Origin: Kroppenstedtia eburnea
Lineage (GTDB): Bacteria > Bacillota > Bacilli > Thermoactinomycetales > DSM-45169
Direction of reading: 5' to 3'
Assembly: GCF_013282215.1 (NCBI RefSeq)
Contig: NZ_CP048103.1
Location: 496,001 to 560,000 of the forward strand
DNA length: 64,000 bases
The position numbers and the translations under genes are program-made. Position 1 is the first letter of the stretch, and the number at the start of each line of letters is the position of its first letter. This document shows positions 34,359 through 43,332 of the stretch, piece by piece. A model generated the notes under the pieces. The model searched no databases, was not told the origin of the DNA, and saw only the letters and a list, made by a program, of their open reading frames with translations.

Positions 34359-34386
34359 AACCGCAGCCTGCAGGTTGCGGTTTTTT
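34359..34386 (+). terminator. intrinsic terminator
   Basis: AACCGCAGCCTG/CAGGTTGCGGTT nearly perfect 12-bp stem, then Ts. Confidence 0.85.
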
Positions 34387-34496
34387 GGCATGCTGTCCCA
34401 TCGCTGTACCACTAGCTGTCTTTATAAACTGTACCCATCTGTTATAGTGCCTTGAACCCTTGTATATAAGCGTTATTGGAGTCCATCGGGGAGGTG

Positions 34497-34525
34497 TTGA
34501 CTGTATTAAGGGTGAGGTGTATCAT
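34497..34525 (+). promoter_or_regulatory. candidate promoter of the pdh operon
   Basis: TTGACT, 17-base spacer, TATCAT. It would give a leader of about 330 bases before pdhA. A weaker candidate (TTTATA-N16-TATAGT) lies just upstream near 34415-34442. Confidence 0.45.
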
Positions 34526-34617
34526 GCAATTGAAACGGTTTTCAGACTGATGTGCAGGGGATCTCGGAAACTTCAGTTGTACAGGGAGAGGATGATCCGG
34601 CTTTGGGGGAGACTTCG

Positions 34618-34668
34618 CCGGTACAAGTCTCGCCAGGGTCGCTTCCGCTCCCGGCTTCACCATGCATT
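34618..34668 (+). repeat. fragment of the 52-bp module of the MITE-like family
   Basis: GGTACAAGTCTCGCCAGGG, then CGCTTCCGCTCCCGGCTTC and ACCATGC match the module seen in the type 1 elements, without core or ends. It lies in the pdh leader region. Confidence 0.6.
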
Positions 34669-34864
34669 CAGGGGGATCCCCGGCCGTGAGTTGCCCTCAT
34701 GAGTCGTATCAGTCCGGAGGGACGCGGTATGCCTTCGGGATTCCCGGAAGCTTTCTGGCTGGTTTCAGAATGCTTCAGGCGCCACTTAGGCAATCTATGG
34801 TATGAACTGTTTGCCGAGCTGCCCAAGTTATGGGCGAACCTTTAAAAAGTGAGGTGGATCCATC

Positions 34865-35950
34865 GTGCCCAAAGTGATGGAGTTAAAGCAGGATCCGGAG
34901 ATCTTCCAAATACTGGACAATGAGGGCAGAATCATCGAAGGTCAACAAGCACCGGACTTGTCCGATGATGAACTGAAAAAGATTTACCGCTGGATGCTCA
35001 GGGTTCGGGCCTATGACGGTCGTGCCATCAAGCTGAACCGTCAGGGCCGCCTCGGTTTCTACGCACCGATGGCTGGTCAGGAGGCTTGTCAGATCGCTTC
35101 CATGGCCGCCTTGAAAAGATCGGACTGGTTGTTCCCCAGCTACCGGGATGTGGGCGCTTCCATGTTTCACGGAATGTCGATGGAGATGGCATTCCTGTAT
35201 TCCCGGGGCCAGATCGACGGGATGAAAATTCCGGAGGATGTCAATATGTTCCCGCCCCAGATCATCATCGCGGCCCAGGTTCTGCATGCCGCCGGAGCCG
35301 GATGGGCTTACCGTCTGCGGGATGAGAACCGGGTGGCGATCGCCTTCTTCGGTGACGGGGCCACCTCTGAAGGGGACTTCCACGAAGGTCTCAACTTCGC
35401 CGGTGTCTACGATTCCAACTCGATTTTCTTCTGCCAGAACAATCAATACGCCATCAGTGTGCCTTTTTCCAAGCAGACCAAGGCGGAAACCATCGCCCAG
35501 AAGGCAGTGGCATATGGGATCACCGGCGTCCGGGTGGACGGCAACGATGCCCTCGCTGTCTACCAAGTGACCAAAGAAGCGGCAGACCGGGCCCGCAAGG
35601 GTGAAGGGCCGACCCTGATCGAGGCGGTCACCTACCGGGTGGGACCCCACACCATGGCCGGGGATGATCCGGGACGTTACCGGACCAAGGAAGAGGAAGA
35701 GTCCTGGACTTCCAAACGGGATCCGCTCAATCGTTTCCGGAAGTACCTGGAATCGAAGGGCTTGTGGTCCGATGAAGAGGAAGAAAAGACTGTGGAAGAA
35801 CTGATGGATGAGATGGGCGAGATGATCAAGAAAGTTGAAAAGATGCCGAAGGGGACGGTTGCCGATCTGATCGATGATCTCTACACCGAAACCCCGGCCA
35901 TCCTGAAAAAGCAAAAAGACGAATACCTCTCCTGGAAGGAGGGCAAATAA
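34865..35950 (+). CDS. pdhA: pyruvate dehydrogenase E1 component, alpha subunit
   Basis: 361 residues. With PdhB it forms the TPP-dependent E1 that decarboxylates pyruvate and acetylates lipoyl-E2. TPP/Mg motif GDGATSEGDFHEGLNFAGVYDSNSIFFCQNN (~163-193); phosphorylation-loop-like segment YRVGPHTMAGDDPGRYR; N-terminal GRLGFYAPMAGQEACQIAS. GTG 34865 has GTGAGGTGGATC before it. First gene of pdhABCD, two bases before pdhB. Confidence 0.96.
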   Translation: MPKVMELKQDPEIFQILDNEGRIIEGQQAPDLSDDELKKIYRWMLRVRAYDGRAIKLNRQGRLGFYAPMAGQEACQIASMAALKRSDWLFPSYRDVGASMFHGMSMEMAFLYSRGQIDGMKIPEDVNMFPPQIIIAAQVLHAAGAGWAYRLRDENRVAIAFFGDGATSEGDFHEGLNFAGVYDSNSIFFCQNNQYAISVPFSKQTKAETIAQKAVAYGITGVRVDGNDALAVYQVTKEAADRARKGEGPTLIEAVTYRVGPHTMAGDDPGRYRTKEEEESWTSKRDPLNRFRKYLESKGLWSDEEEEKTVEELMDEMGEMIKKVEKMPKGTVADLIDDLYTETPAILKKQKDEYLSWKEGK

Positions 35951-35952
35951 TC

Positions 35953-36933
35953 ATGGCCACCATGACCCTGATCAAAGCGATCAACGATGCGATGCGAGTG
36001 GAGATGGAGCGGGACGAAAACGTGGTTGTACTGGGGGAAGATGTGGGGGTGAACGGCGGGGTCTTCCGTGCCACCGCCGATCTGTATCAGACCTTCGGTG
36101 AAAAACGATCCTTTGACACCCCGCTGGCGGAGTCGGCCATCATCGGAACAGCGATCGGCCTGGCATCCCAAGGTTTCCGCCCGGTGCCGGAAATTCAGTT
36201 TGCCGGCTTTGTCTATGAATGCATGGATCAGATTTCCACCCAGGCGGCCCGTCTCCGCATGCGTTCCGGCGGCCGGTTCAATGTACCGATCACGATCCGG
36301 GTTCCTTACGGCGGCGGGGTGAAGACACCGGAGATGCACTCGGACAGTCTGGAAGCCCTCTTCCTGCACAGCCCCGGTGTCAAAGTGGTGGTGCCCAGCA
36401 ACCCCTATGATGCGAAAGGGCTTCTCATTTCGGCCATCCGCGATGATGATCCGGTCATCTTCTACGAGCCGATGAAGCTGTACCGTTCCGTCAAAGCCGA
36501 GGTGCCGGAGGAAGCCTATACGGTGCCCCTGGGTAAGGCCCATGTGGTGAAAGAAGGGACCGATGTCACCCTGATCGCCTACGGCGCCATGGTGCCCCTG
36601 TGCGAAAAAGCGGCGGAGCAGGCGGAGAAAGAGCGGGGAATCCAGGTGGAAGTGATCGACCTGCGCACGATCTCTCCTTTCGATTTGGATACGATCATCC
36701 AATCGGTCCAAAAGACCCACCGTGCCGTTGTCGTTCACGAAGCGGCCCAGACCGGTGGCGTTGGAGCCGAACTGTCCGCCCGGATCCATGAAGAGGCGAT
36801 CCTTTCCCTGGAGGCTCCGGTGGTACGGGTGACCGGGTTTGACACCCCCTACCCGCTGACCGCGATCGAGGACGAATGGTTGCCCACAGTGGAACGGGTT
36901 TGTGCCGGCATTTACAAAACGCTGGACTTCTGA
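35953..36933 (+). CDS. pdhB: pyruvate dehydrogenase E1 component, beta subunit
   Basis: 326 residues. Transketolase-like fold; VVLGEDVGVNGGVFRATADL contains the Glu that activates TPP, followed by ESAIIGTAIGLASQGFRPVPEIQF and RVPYGGGVKTPEMHSDSLEALF. The C-terminal domain has VIDLRTISPFD and VHEAAQTGGVGAEL. It starts two bases after the pdhA stop, with GGAGG inside the pdhA end as SD. Confidence 0.96.
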   Translation: MATMTLIKAINDAMRVEMERDENVVVLGEDVGVNGGVFRATADLYQTFGEKRSFDTPLAESAIIGTAIGLASQGFRPVPEIQFAGFVYECMDQISTQAARLRMRSGGRFNVPITIRVPYGGGVKTPEMHSDSLEALFLHSPGVKVVVPSNPYDAKGLLISAIRDDDPVIFYEPMKLYRSVKAEVPEEAYTVPLGKAHVVKEGTDVTLIAYGAMVPLCEKAAEQAEKERGIQVEVIDLRTISPFDLDTIIQSVQKTHRAVVVHEAAQTGGVGAELSARIHEEAILSLEAPVVRVTGFDTPYPLTAIEDEWLPTVERVCAGIYKTLDF

Positions 36934-36954
36934 TTCAGAAAGGGGGTTTCAAGA

Positions 36955-38229
36955 TTGGCCTACGAATTTAAACTGCCTGATGTGGGAGAAGGAATCCACG
37001 AAGGCGAGATCGTCAAATTTCACGTCCAAGAGGGCGACACCGTCAAGGAAGACGATGTCCTTGCAGAAGTGCAGACGGACAAAGCGGTGGTGGAAATTCC
37101 CGTGCCTGTGAACGGCACGGTCACCAAGCTGAACGCCAAGGAAGGGGAAATCCTGGAGGTCGGCTCCGTCCTGGCTGTCTTTGACACCGGGGATGGAGTG
37201 GCCGCCGAACAGCCGGAAAGCCAACCGGAAGAAAAAGCGGCACCTCCGGCAGAAAGTGCAACCACGGCAGCAAAACCCGCCCGTTCCGGTGACGGCAAGT
37301 CCGGCAAACAAGTGTTGGCCATGCCTTCCGTCCGCAAAAAAGCCCGGGAATTGGGGATCGACATCACCCAGGTGGAGGGGACAGGCAAAAACGGCCGCGT
37401 CACCTTTGCCGATCTGGAAGCTTTCCAAAGCGGCGGAGCCAAGCCGACGGAAGAGCCGGCTGCCGTCGCCGCACCCCAAGCGGAACAGGCGGAGGAGAAA
37501 AAAGCGGCCCCGGTCTCCCGTGAGGGGGATGAGGAGCGGATCCCGCTCCGGGGTATGCGTCGCACCATCGCCAAGCGCATGGCCCAGAGCATGTATACGG
37601 CTCCCCATGTGACTGTGATGGATGAAGTGGACGCCTCTGAACTGATCGAAATGCGCAAATGGGCGAAACCGATGGCCGAGCAACGGGAGATCAAACTGAC
37701 CTACCTGCCTTTCATCATCAAGGCCCTGACCGCGGCGCTGCGGGAGTTCCCCTATCTGAATGCTTCCCTTGACGAGGAAAATGAACAGATTATCATTAAG
37801 AAGTATTACCATATGGGAATCGCCACCGCCACCGAAGACGGTCTGGTGGTTCCGGTCATCCGGGATGTGGACCGCAAGTCCATCTTCCAGCTGGCCGGGG
37901 AGATCAAGGATGTGACGACACGGACCCGCGACCGGAAAGCGGGAGTGGAAGAGCTGAAGGGCAGCACCTTCACCATCACCAATATCGGCTCCTTCGGCGG
38001 GCAATTCTTCACCCCGATCATCAATTATCCGGAAGTGGCCATCTTCGGCATGGGCAAGATGGCTGACCGTCCGGTGGCAGTGGATGGTGAAGTCGTGGTC
38101 CGCCCGATCATGAACGTCTCCTTGTCCATCGATCACCGGCTGATCGACGGCGATGTGGCCGCCCGATTCCTGAATCGTGTCAAAGAGTTGCTGGAGAACC
38201 CGAAACTCTTGATGATGGAGATGAATTAA
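36955..38229 (+). CDS. pdhC: pyruvate dehydrogenase E2, dihydrolipoamide acetyltransferase
   Basis: 424 residues. One lipoyl domain (~1-76) with the lipoyl-Lys in [12 protein letters not shown] (~43), an Ala/Pro/Glu-rich linker, a peripheral-subunit-binding domain (~123-160: [33 protein letters not shown]), a second flexible linker, and the catalytic domain (~185-424) with the active-site motif in [19 protein letters not shown] (His, DG). Start TTG 36955 with AAAGGGGG upstream. Core of the complex; E1 and E3 dock on it. Confidence 0.96.
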   Translation: MAYEFKLPDVGEGIHEGEIVKFHVQEGDTVKEDDVLAEVQTDKAVVEIPVPVNGTVTKLNAKEGEILEVGSVLAVFDTGDGVAAEQPESQPEEKAAPPAESATTAAKPARSGDGKSGKQVLAMPSVRKKARELGIDITQVEGTGKNGRVTFADLEAFQSGGAKPTEEPAAVAAPQAEQAEEKKAAPVSREGDEERIPLRGMRRTIAKRMAQSMYTAPHVTVMDEVDASELIEMRKWAKPMAEQREIKLTYLPFIIKALTAALREFPYLNASLDEENEQIIIKKYYHMGIATATEDGLVVPVIRDVDRKSIFQLAGEIKDVTTRTRDRKAGVEELKGSTFTITNIGSFGGQFFTPIINYPEVAIFGMGKMADRPVAVDGEVVVRPIMNVSLSIDHRLIDGDVAARFLNRVKELLENPKLLMMEMN

Positions 38230-38231
38230 CC

Positions 38232-39647
38232 ATGGTAGTTGGAGATTTTGCGACGGAAGTCGACGTCCTGGTCGTCGGTGGTGGACCCGGTGGATATGTG
38301 GCTGCCATCCGGGCCGCCCAGCTGGGTAAAAAAGTGGTCCTCGTCGATAAGGCCGAACTGGGTGGAGTCTGCCTCAACCGCGGCTGCATTCCTTCCAAGG
38401 CTTTGATCCACGCCGCCGATGAAGTCCACAAGATGAAGCATTCACAGCATATGGGGATCGAAGTGGACGGAGTGAAGATCAACTTCGCCGATATGATCAA
38501 GTGGAAAGACAGTGTGGTGAAAAAGCTGACCGGCGGTGTCGGTTCCCTGCTGAAAGGAAACAAGGTGGAAGTGGTGCAGGGGGAAGTCTATTTCTCCGGT
38601 GAGGATACGGTCAAGGTGGCCACCGAAAGCAACAGCACCACCTATCAGTTCAACCACTGCATCATCGCCACCGGTTCCCGTCCCTTTGAGATTCCGTCTC
38701 TGAAGTTTGACGGGAAAAAGATCATCTCTTCCACCGAAGCTCTGTCTCTCGAGGAAATCCCCGAGAAACTGATCGTCGTCGGCGGCGGTTACATCGGTCT
38801 GGAACTGGGAACCGCCTACAGCAAACTGGGCACCCAAGTGACTGTGCTGGAAGGGATGGACAGCATCCTGCCCGGAGTGGATCCGTCCATGGTCCGCATG
38901 GTGAACCGCAGTCTCAAAAAGCTGGGTGTGGAAGTGGTTACCGGTGCCATGGTCCAATCCGCTGACAAATCCGGTGAGGGTGTCACCGTCACTGCCGAGG
39001 TGAAGGGGGAAGAGAAAACTTTTTCCGCGGATAAAGTGCTGGTGGCTGTCGGGCGCAAACCCAATACCGATGAAATCGGACTGGATCTGGCGGGCATTGA
39101 GACCGATGACAAAGGGATCATCCCGGTGGATCGGCAGATGCGCACCAAAAACAGCAAGGTTTTCGCCATCGGTGATGTGGCCGGGCAACCGATGTTGGCC
39201 CACAAGGCCAGCTATGAAGGGAAGGTGGCTGCGGAAGCCATCGCCGGCCAGCCCAGTGAAGTGGATTACCGGGCGATGCCCTATGTCATCTTCACCGATC
39301 CGGAACTGGCCTACACCGGCCTGACCGAAAAAGAGGCGAAGGAACAGGGCTATGACGTCAAAGTCAGCCGCTTCTCCTTCGCCGCCAACGGCCGCGCTCT
39401 CTCCCTGGACGCCGCCGAAGGTTTCTTCCAGATCGTTGCCGACAAGGAGACGAAACAGGTCCTGGGTGCACAGATCGTCGGACCGGAAGCATCCAGCCTG
39501 ATTTCCGAGGTGGTATTGGCCATGGAAATGGGTGCCAACGTCGAAGATGTCGCCCTTACCATCCACGCCCACCCCACCCTCCCGGAAACCTTCATGGAAG
39601 CCGCCGAAGGAATCATGGGCAACGCGATTCACATGGTGAATAAGTAA
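38232..39647 (+). CDS. pdhD: dihydrolipoamide dehydrogenase (E3)
   Basis: 471 residues. FAD-binding VLVVGGGPGGYVAAIRAAQLG, redox-active disulfide GGVCLNRGCIPSKAL (CX4C), NAD-binding IVVGGGYIGLELGTAYSKLG, second FAD site AIGDVAGQPMLAHKASYEG and the catalytic HAHPTLPE at the C-terminus. It reoxidises dihydrolipoyl-E2 and makes NADH. It starts two bases after the pdhC stop and is followed by a strong terminator. Confidence 0.97.
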   Translation: MVVGDFATEVDVLVVGGGPGGYVAAIRAAQLGKKVVLVDKAELGGVCLNRGCIPSKALIHAADEVHKMKHSQHMGIEVDGVKINFADMIKWKDSVVKKLTGGVGSLLKGNKVEVVQGEVYFSGEDTVKVATESNSTTYQFNHCIIATGSRPFEIPSLKFDGKKIISSTEALSLEEIPEKLIVVGGGYIGLELGTAYSKLGTQVTVLEGMDSILPGVDPSMVRMVNRSLKKLGVEVVTGAMVQSADKSGEGVTVTAEVKGEEKTFSADKVLVAVGRKPNTDEIGLDLAGIETDDKGIIPVDRQMRTKNSKVFAIGDVAGQPMLAHKASYEGKVAAEAIAGQPSEVDYRAMPYVIFTDPELAYTGLTEKEAKEQGYDVKVSRFSFAANGRALSLDAAEGFFQIVADKETKQVLGAQIVGPEASSLISEVVLAMEMGANVEDVALTIHAHPTLPETFMEAAEGIMGNAIHMVNK

Positions 39648-39657
39648 ACTGAGAAGC

Positions 39658-39690
39658 AGTTCCCGGGCAATCGCCCGGGAACTTTTTTTG
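39658..39690 (+). terminator. intrinsic terminator of the pdh operon
   Basis: AGTTCCCGGGC/GCCCGGGAACT perfect stem, 4-base loop, seven T. Confidence 0.93.
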
Positions 39691-39711
39691 ATATGAATTT
39701 ACTGAGATCTT

Positions 39712-39749
39712 CAAGTATCACCTTACCCATAGTAGTGAATCGATACTTG
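39712..39749. promoter_or_regulatory. inverted repeat upstream of the bacteriocin gene
   Basis: CAAGTATC (39712-39719) and GATACTTG (39742-39749), perfect 8-bp arms 22 bases apart, about 45 bases upstream of the candidate -35. Possible operator; regulator unknown. Confidence 0.3.
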
Positions 39750-39791
39750 TTATTGGGATGATAGGAGGTTAAATTATTTAGTGAAAAAATG

Positions 39792-39821
39792 TTGATAAAT
39801 ATAAACAATATAAATTAAAAT
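39792..39821 (+). promoter_or_regulatory. candidate promoter of the bacteriocin operon
   Basis: TTGATA, 18-base spacer, TAAAAT, in an AT-rich stretch 87 bases before the bacteriocin start. Confidence 0.5.
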
Positions 39822-39907
39822 GAAAATCGAATAGAAAGAGATGGAGTTTTTGGTAACAAATGATTTCAACTGGAATCAAAACTAAAATGTACAAGGAGTG
39901 GTATTTG

Positions 39908-40342
39908 ATGAGAGCAATGATCACAAAAGGAGCCCTGAGCCTGGCAGCTGCAGGATTACTCACATTCCCGTTTGCGTCGGCGGTGAATGCAGCGGGGGAT
40001 CCTGCAGTTGACGGAGACGGAGGAATGGAAGTTATTACTGAATCTCATGGCTTAGTTGAAAGTGAAGTGAGTGATCGCGACGGTAAAGATGGTGGTGTTA
40101 GTCCTGCTATTGAGAGCGGAAAAAAAGCTGGTGGCTATTGGATCCGTGGGAAGAAGCGGATCAACTTAGTTGCACATGTTTATTCAAGCTATAAGCATTA
40201 CACGAAGCAAGGGCATGCTTCTGTTGTTAATGGGAATGGAGATTATAAATCGGGAGGATGGAAGCCAAAGTATACATTCAGTACAGCTAAATTAGTGTGG
40301 ACTACCTGGGGAACAAACAAAGCCTACTATAACTATAAATAA
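39908..40342 (+). CDS. lactococcin 972-family bacteriocin precursor
   Basis: 144 residues. A Sec signal peptide (MRAMITKGALSLAAAGLLTF...) is probably cut near AVNA-A (~28). Residues ~30-72 are acidic (DPAVDGDGGMEVITESHG...). The C-terminal ~70 residues match lactococcin 972: GGYWIRGKKR, HVYSSYKHYTKQGHASVVNG, GGWKPKY, and a final NKAYYNYK, compared with the YSNYHH, HSATVVN and FYYNFW of that peptide. Lactococcin 972 binds lipid II and blocks septum formation. ATG 39908 has AAGGAG upstream. The acidic spacer is absent from lactococcin 972 itself. The two following genes are the usual partners. Confidence 0.85.
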   Translation: MRAMITKGALSLAAAGLLTFPFASAVNAAGDPAVDGDGGMEVITESHGLVESEVSDRDGKDGGVSPAIESGKKAGGYWIRGKKRINLVAHVYSSYKHYTKQGHASVVNGNGDYKSGGWKPKYTFSTAKLVWTTWGTNKAYYNYK

Positions 40343-40419
40343 TCCAGCTAAAGGAGTGTGGACTGTTATAGAATAAACGAAGTCTACATAATACGGAATC
40401 TGATAAGTGAATACCGTTT

Positions 40420-40446
40420 GCGGGAATGATGTCATTCCCGCATTTT
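40420..40446 (+). terminator. hairpin between bacteriocin and transporter genes (attenuator)
   Basis: GCGGGAATGA/TCATTCCCGC perfect arms with a TTTT-containing tail. It probably lets most transcripts stop after the bacteriocin gene. Confidence 0.6.
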
Positions 40447-40472
40447 CGCTTGAAAAGGAGCTTGGGAGCGAT

Positions 40473-42647
40473 ATGAAAAATGTATTTGCCGCCTTGACGA
40501 CGCTGTTATTTGTGTTCATTCTTTTTTTGTCTGCGCAAGTGGTTGAACAATATAAATTTCATCAACTTTTGTATGACGGACGTACCGGGGTGATGTTGAG
40601 TTTTGGGGAGTTTAAACGAAAAGAAAATCCCAACCATTTTATCGAGGAAGTTGCAAAAGATTACGAGGTGGGCATTGCAAAGTATTCGTACAAGGATTCC
40701 ACGCACATCCAGGTATTTACCACCGATCCGAGGTTGGACGGTCGGATTCGCTTGATCGAAGGAACCTGGCCCGCTGCCGGTTCAGGTGAATTTATTTCCA
40801 CCAAGATGACAGACAGCCCCGCCCAAGTGGGCAGGTTTACATCAGGGGAATCCCAAATCAAGATCAATCTGTTTTTACTGGATCATCAAAAGCAGGCATC
40901 CTCCGATGGGGTTTATTACTTGGATACAGAAGATCAGGATAAGATCCAAAAAATATTGGATCGATTTTCTGAAGAACAGGTTACTACCGAGATCATGGAT
41001 GTGACCTCTCAACCATGGATGGCACCGGAAACTCTGATCAAGACATCTGCGATTGTCACGCTGACAATGCTTGCTTTATTTATCAGTATTATAGGTGCGA
41101 TCACATTTGAGCTCGTTCATCGCAAGCGTGACATCCTGGTCATGAAATTGAACGGATATACATGGGGAGCGACCGTATTGGCGCAATGGCGCAAATGGGT
41201 GCCTGCTTTAGTGACAGCGGTGATGGTTTCTTATCTCTCGTTTTTTGGCTACACGATGTTTACAGGATCCCCCTTCAATGGGGTTGAAATGACGGTCTTG
41301 TTTTTAGTGGCTGTAAGTTTGTCTGTTTTATTTTTTGCCGGTTACAGTGCAATTTTGATTCGATCGATGTACGCCAGCCGGGATGAGTATGAGGGGTTGA
41401 AAGGGAAAAAGCCCTATACACTGTTGATGGGTGCCAGCCTCATCTTATATATTCTCTTTCTCGCCTTTTCTGTGGGTGCACTTTCCTTTTTGCAAGATAC
41501 GAATACAGAACTGGCCCGCTTTGAAGAAAATCTGTCTGTGTGGGAGAAAACAGAGAATCTTTATCAGACGGTGACGACATATATCGGCCAAGATCAGGTG
41601 AGTGAACATGTACAAGATGAACAAAACCAGGCCGTCAAAAAAGCATACCAAGATTTGAATAAGAAAGTGGACGGTTTCCTCATGGACGCGTCTAATTACT
41701 CCGAGGTCGATGAAGGTGTGTATACATATGATCTGAATACAAAAGAAGGGGAAGATGTCCGGACGAACCCTGGTGGGAAAACGATTACGATCAATCTGAA
41801 TTACTTAGTGCACAACCCCATTGAGAGCGAGCAGGGCTCGATTCGTGAACAGTTGATCGATGACGAAAACGTATTAAATCTATTGGTACCGGTTTCGTTG
41901 CGGGAAAAAGAATCCGAGATCAAAGAGAAGTTCATTTCACATTTTTATTTTCAGAAGGTTGAAGTTGAAAATATTTATCGTGAAGGAAAAGGCGAACCTT
42001 TGAACAAGATGAAGAAAGAGGATCTCGATGTCCATATTATTTATGTAAAAGACAATCAATCGTATTTTACGTTTAATCCGAATGAAAAGGGTGAGGGTGA
42101 TTATTTCATCCATGACCCGATTGCGATCATCGACAATGCCAGTTTTGACGCTTCTTTCTATATGAGTTATCTCGGCAGTTCCTATTATTTTTATTCCGAT
42201 GAAGATGATCCGATGCAGAGGATCAGCCCGATTGCCGCGGCCCATGATGCTTCCACATTACAACGCGTGGAGTCTGTCTATGATGCCTATGGGAAAATGA
42301 TTCAGGAACTGTCTGTCACGAGGGTGTTCCTGCTTCTGGTGATTGCGGCGTTAGGGATCGCCGCCCTCAGCGTCAGTCTTTATTACACCCTTTGTTATTT
42401 CCACAAAAACAAATTGAAGCTGTTTGTACAGCATCTTCATGGACAAGGTTTTTATCCATTGACCAAAGGGCTGCTGGTCATGCATGGATGTATCTTCATC
42501 CTGTTGCTGGGCCTGTCATTCCTCCTGCAATTGGGGATGCTGACGTGGATCACACTGGCCATGCTCGTGCTGAACATCGGGGCCAGTGTCGCCTTGGTGA
42601 AGTACCTGACGAACCGTATCCATCAGAACTTGAAGAAGGAGCTGTAA
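40473..42647 (+). CDS. bacteriocin-associated integral membrane protein (lactococcin 972 group)
   Basis: 724 residues. One N-terminal membrane helix (~5-22), a ~160-residue external domain, then a central FtsX-like block of three to four helices (~190-320, starting near IVTLTMLALFISIIGAITFELVHRKR), another helix (~328-348), a second large external domain (~360-600) and three C-terminal helices. This matches the large membrane protein that accompanies lactococcin 972 genes and is thought to give immunity and/or export together with the ABC ATPase. ATG 40473 starts directly in the first helix. Three bases separate it from the ATPase gene. Composition is clearly more AT-rich than the flanking genes. 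Confidence 0.85.
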   Translation: MKNVFAALTTLLFVFILFLSAQVVEQYKFHQLLYDGRTGVMLSFGEFKRKENPNHFIEEVAKDYEVGIAKYSYKDSTHIQVFTTDPRLDGRIRLIEGTWPAAGSGEFISTKMTDSPAQVGRFTSGESQIKINLFLLDHQKQASSDGVYYLDTEDQDKIQKILDRFSEEQVTTEIMDVTSQPWMAPETLIKTSAIVTLTMLALFISIIGAITFELVHRKRDILVMKLNGYTWGATVLAQWRKWVPALVTAVMVSYLSFFGYTMFTGSPFNGVEMTVLFLVAVSLSVLFFAGYSAILIRSMYASRDEYEGLKGKKPYTLLMGASLILYILFLAFSVGALSFLQDTNTELARFEENLSVWEKTENLYQTVTTYIGQDQVSEHVQDEQNQAVKKAYQDLNKKVDGFLMDASNYSEVDEGVYTYDLNTKEGEDVRTNPGGKTITINLNYLVHNPIESEQGSIREQLIDDENVLNLLVPVSLREKESEIKEKFISHFYFQKVEVENIYREGKGEPLNKMKKEDLDVHIIYVKDNQSYFTFNPNEKGEGDYFIHDPIAIIDNASFDASFYMSYLGSSYYFYSDEDDPMQRISPIAAAHDASTLQRVESVYDAYGKMIQELSVTRVFLLLVIAALGIAALSVSLYYTLCYFHKNKLKLFVQHLHGQGFYPLTKGLLVMHGCIFILLLGLSFLLQLGMLTWITLAMLVLNIGASVALVKYLTNRIHQNLKKEL

Positions 42648-42650
42648 GGG

Positions 42651-43268
42651 ATGATTGAAGCCAAAGGGATTACAAAAACACTGGGTGGACGTACCTTGTT
42701 TGCTGATTACCATTTACGCGTGGAAGAGGGTTCCTTTTTAGCCATCACCGGAGAGAGCGGAGCGGGCAAAACGACCCTTTTAAATATGCTCAGCTTGCTG
42801 GAAAAACCGGATGCCGGTGAAATCACCATTGCGGGTAAAAGGAACCCGGGCAAACGGGAGAAAATGATGTTGCGCCGGCACACGATCGGCTATCTCTTTC
42901 AAAACTATGCGCTCATCCCCAATGAAACGGTGGAAGAGAATCTCCAATTGGCTTTGCGCTATCAAAAGGGGGACGATCGGGGCCGGATCATTGCCGAATC
43001 ATTGGAGCGCGTCGGTTTAAAAGGGGTTGAGAAGAAGAAGGTGTATGCATTGAGCGGGGGTGAGCAGCAACGCGTGGCCTTTGCACGGATGATTGCCAAA
43101 GACAGCCGCTATATTTTTGCTGATGAACCCACGGGAAATCTGGACACGAAAAATGCGGATCATATTTTTTCGCTGCTGGAGGAGTTACATACCCAAGGGA
43201 AAACGGTGCTGCTGGTGACCCATGATTTGGAGCTTGCCCGCCGGGCACCGGAGCGGTTGGCCTTGTAG
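42651..43268 (+). CDS. ABC transporter ATP-binding protein (lactococcin 972 group)
   Basis: 205 residues. Walker A GESGAGKTT (~35), Q-loop LFQNYALIPN, signature LSGGEQQRVAFARM, Walker B YIFADEPTGNLD and switch His in LLVTHDLELA. It belongs to the MacB/LolD-like ATPases that work with FtsX-type permeases, here the preceding membrane protein. AAGGAGCTGTAAGGG lies just before the ATG. Last gene of the three-gene bacteriocin operon; no terminator is evident before the thioesterase gene. Confidence 0.9.
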   Translation: MIEAKGITKTLGGRTLFADYHLRVEEGSFLAITGESGAGKTTLLNMLSLLEKPDAGEITIAGKRNPGKREKMMLRRHTIGYLFQNYALIPNETVEENLQLALRYQKGDDRGRIIAESLERVGLKGVEKKKVYALSGGEQQRVAFARMIAKDSRYIFADEPTGNLDTKNADHIFSLLEELHTQGKTVLLVTHDLELARRAPERLAL

Positions 43269-43332
43269 ATCATGTGACGGAAGAATGGTAGAATAACCGC
43301 AAATCCCGTTCATGGGGAAAGGGGAGGACGGA

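Noticed and set aside
34460-34702. 80-codon frame before pdhA
   Set aside because: It runs through a repeat fragment, has no SD and is dominated by Arg codons from that fragment.
36949-39632. Long open frames antisense to pdhC and pdhD
   Set aside because: They arise from the codon bias of GC-rich genes on the other strand; no SD and no protein-like composition.
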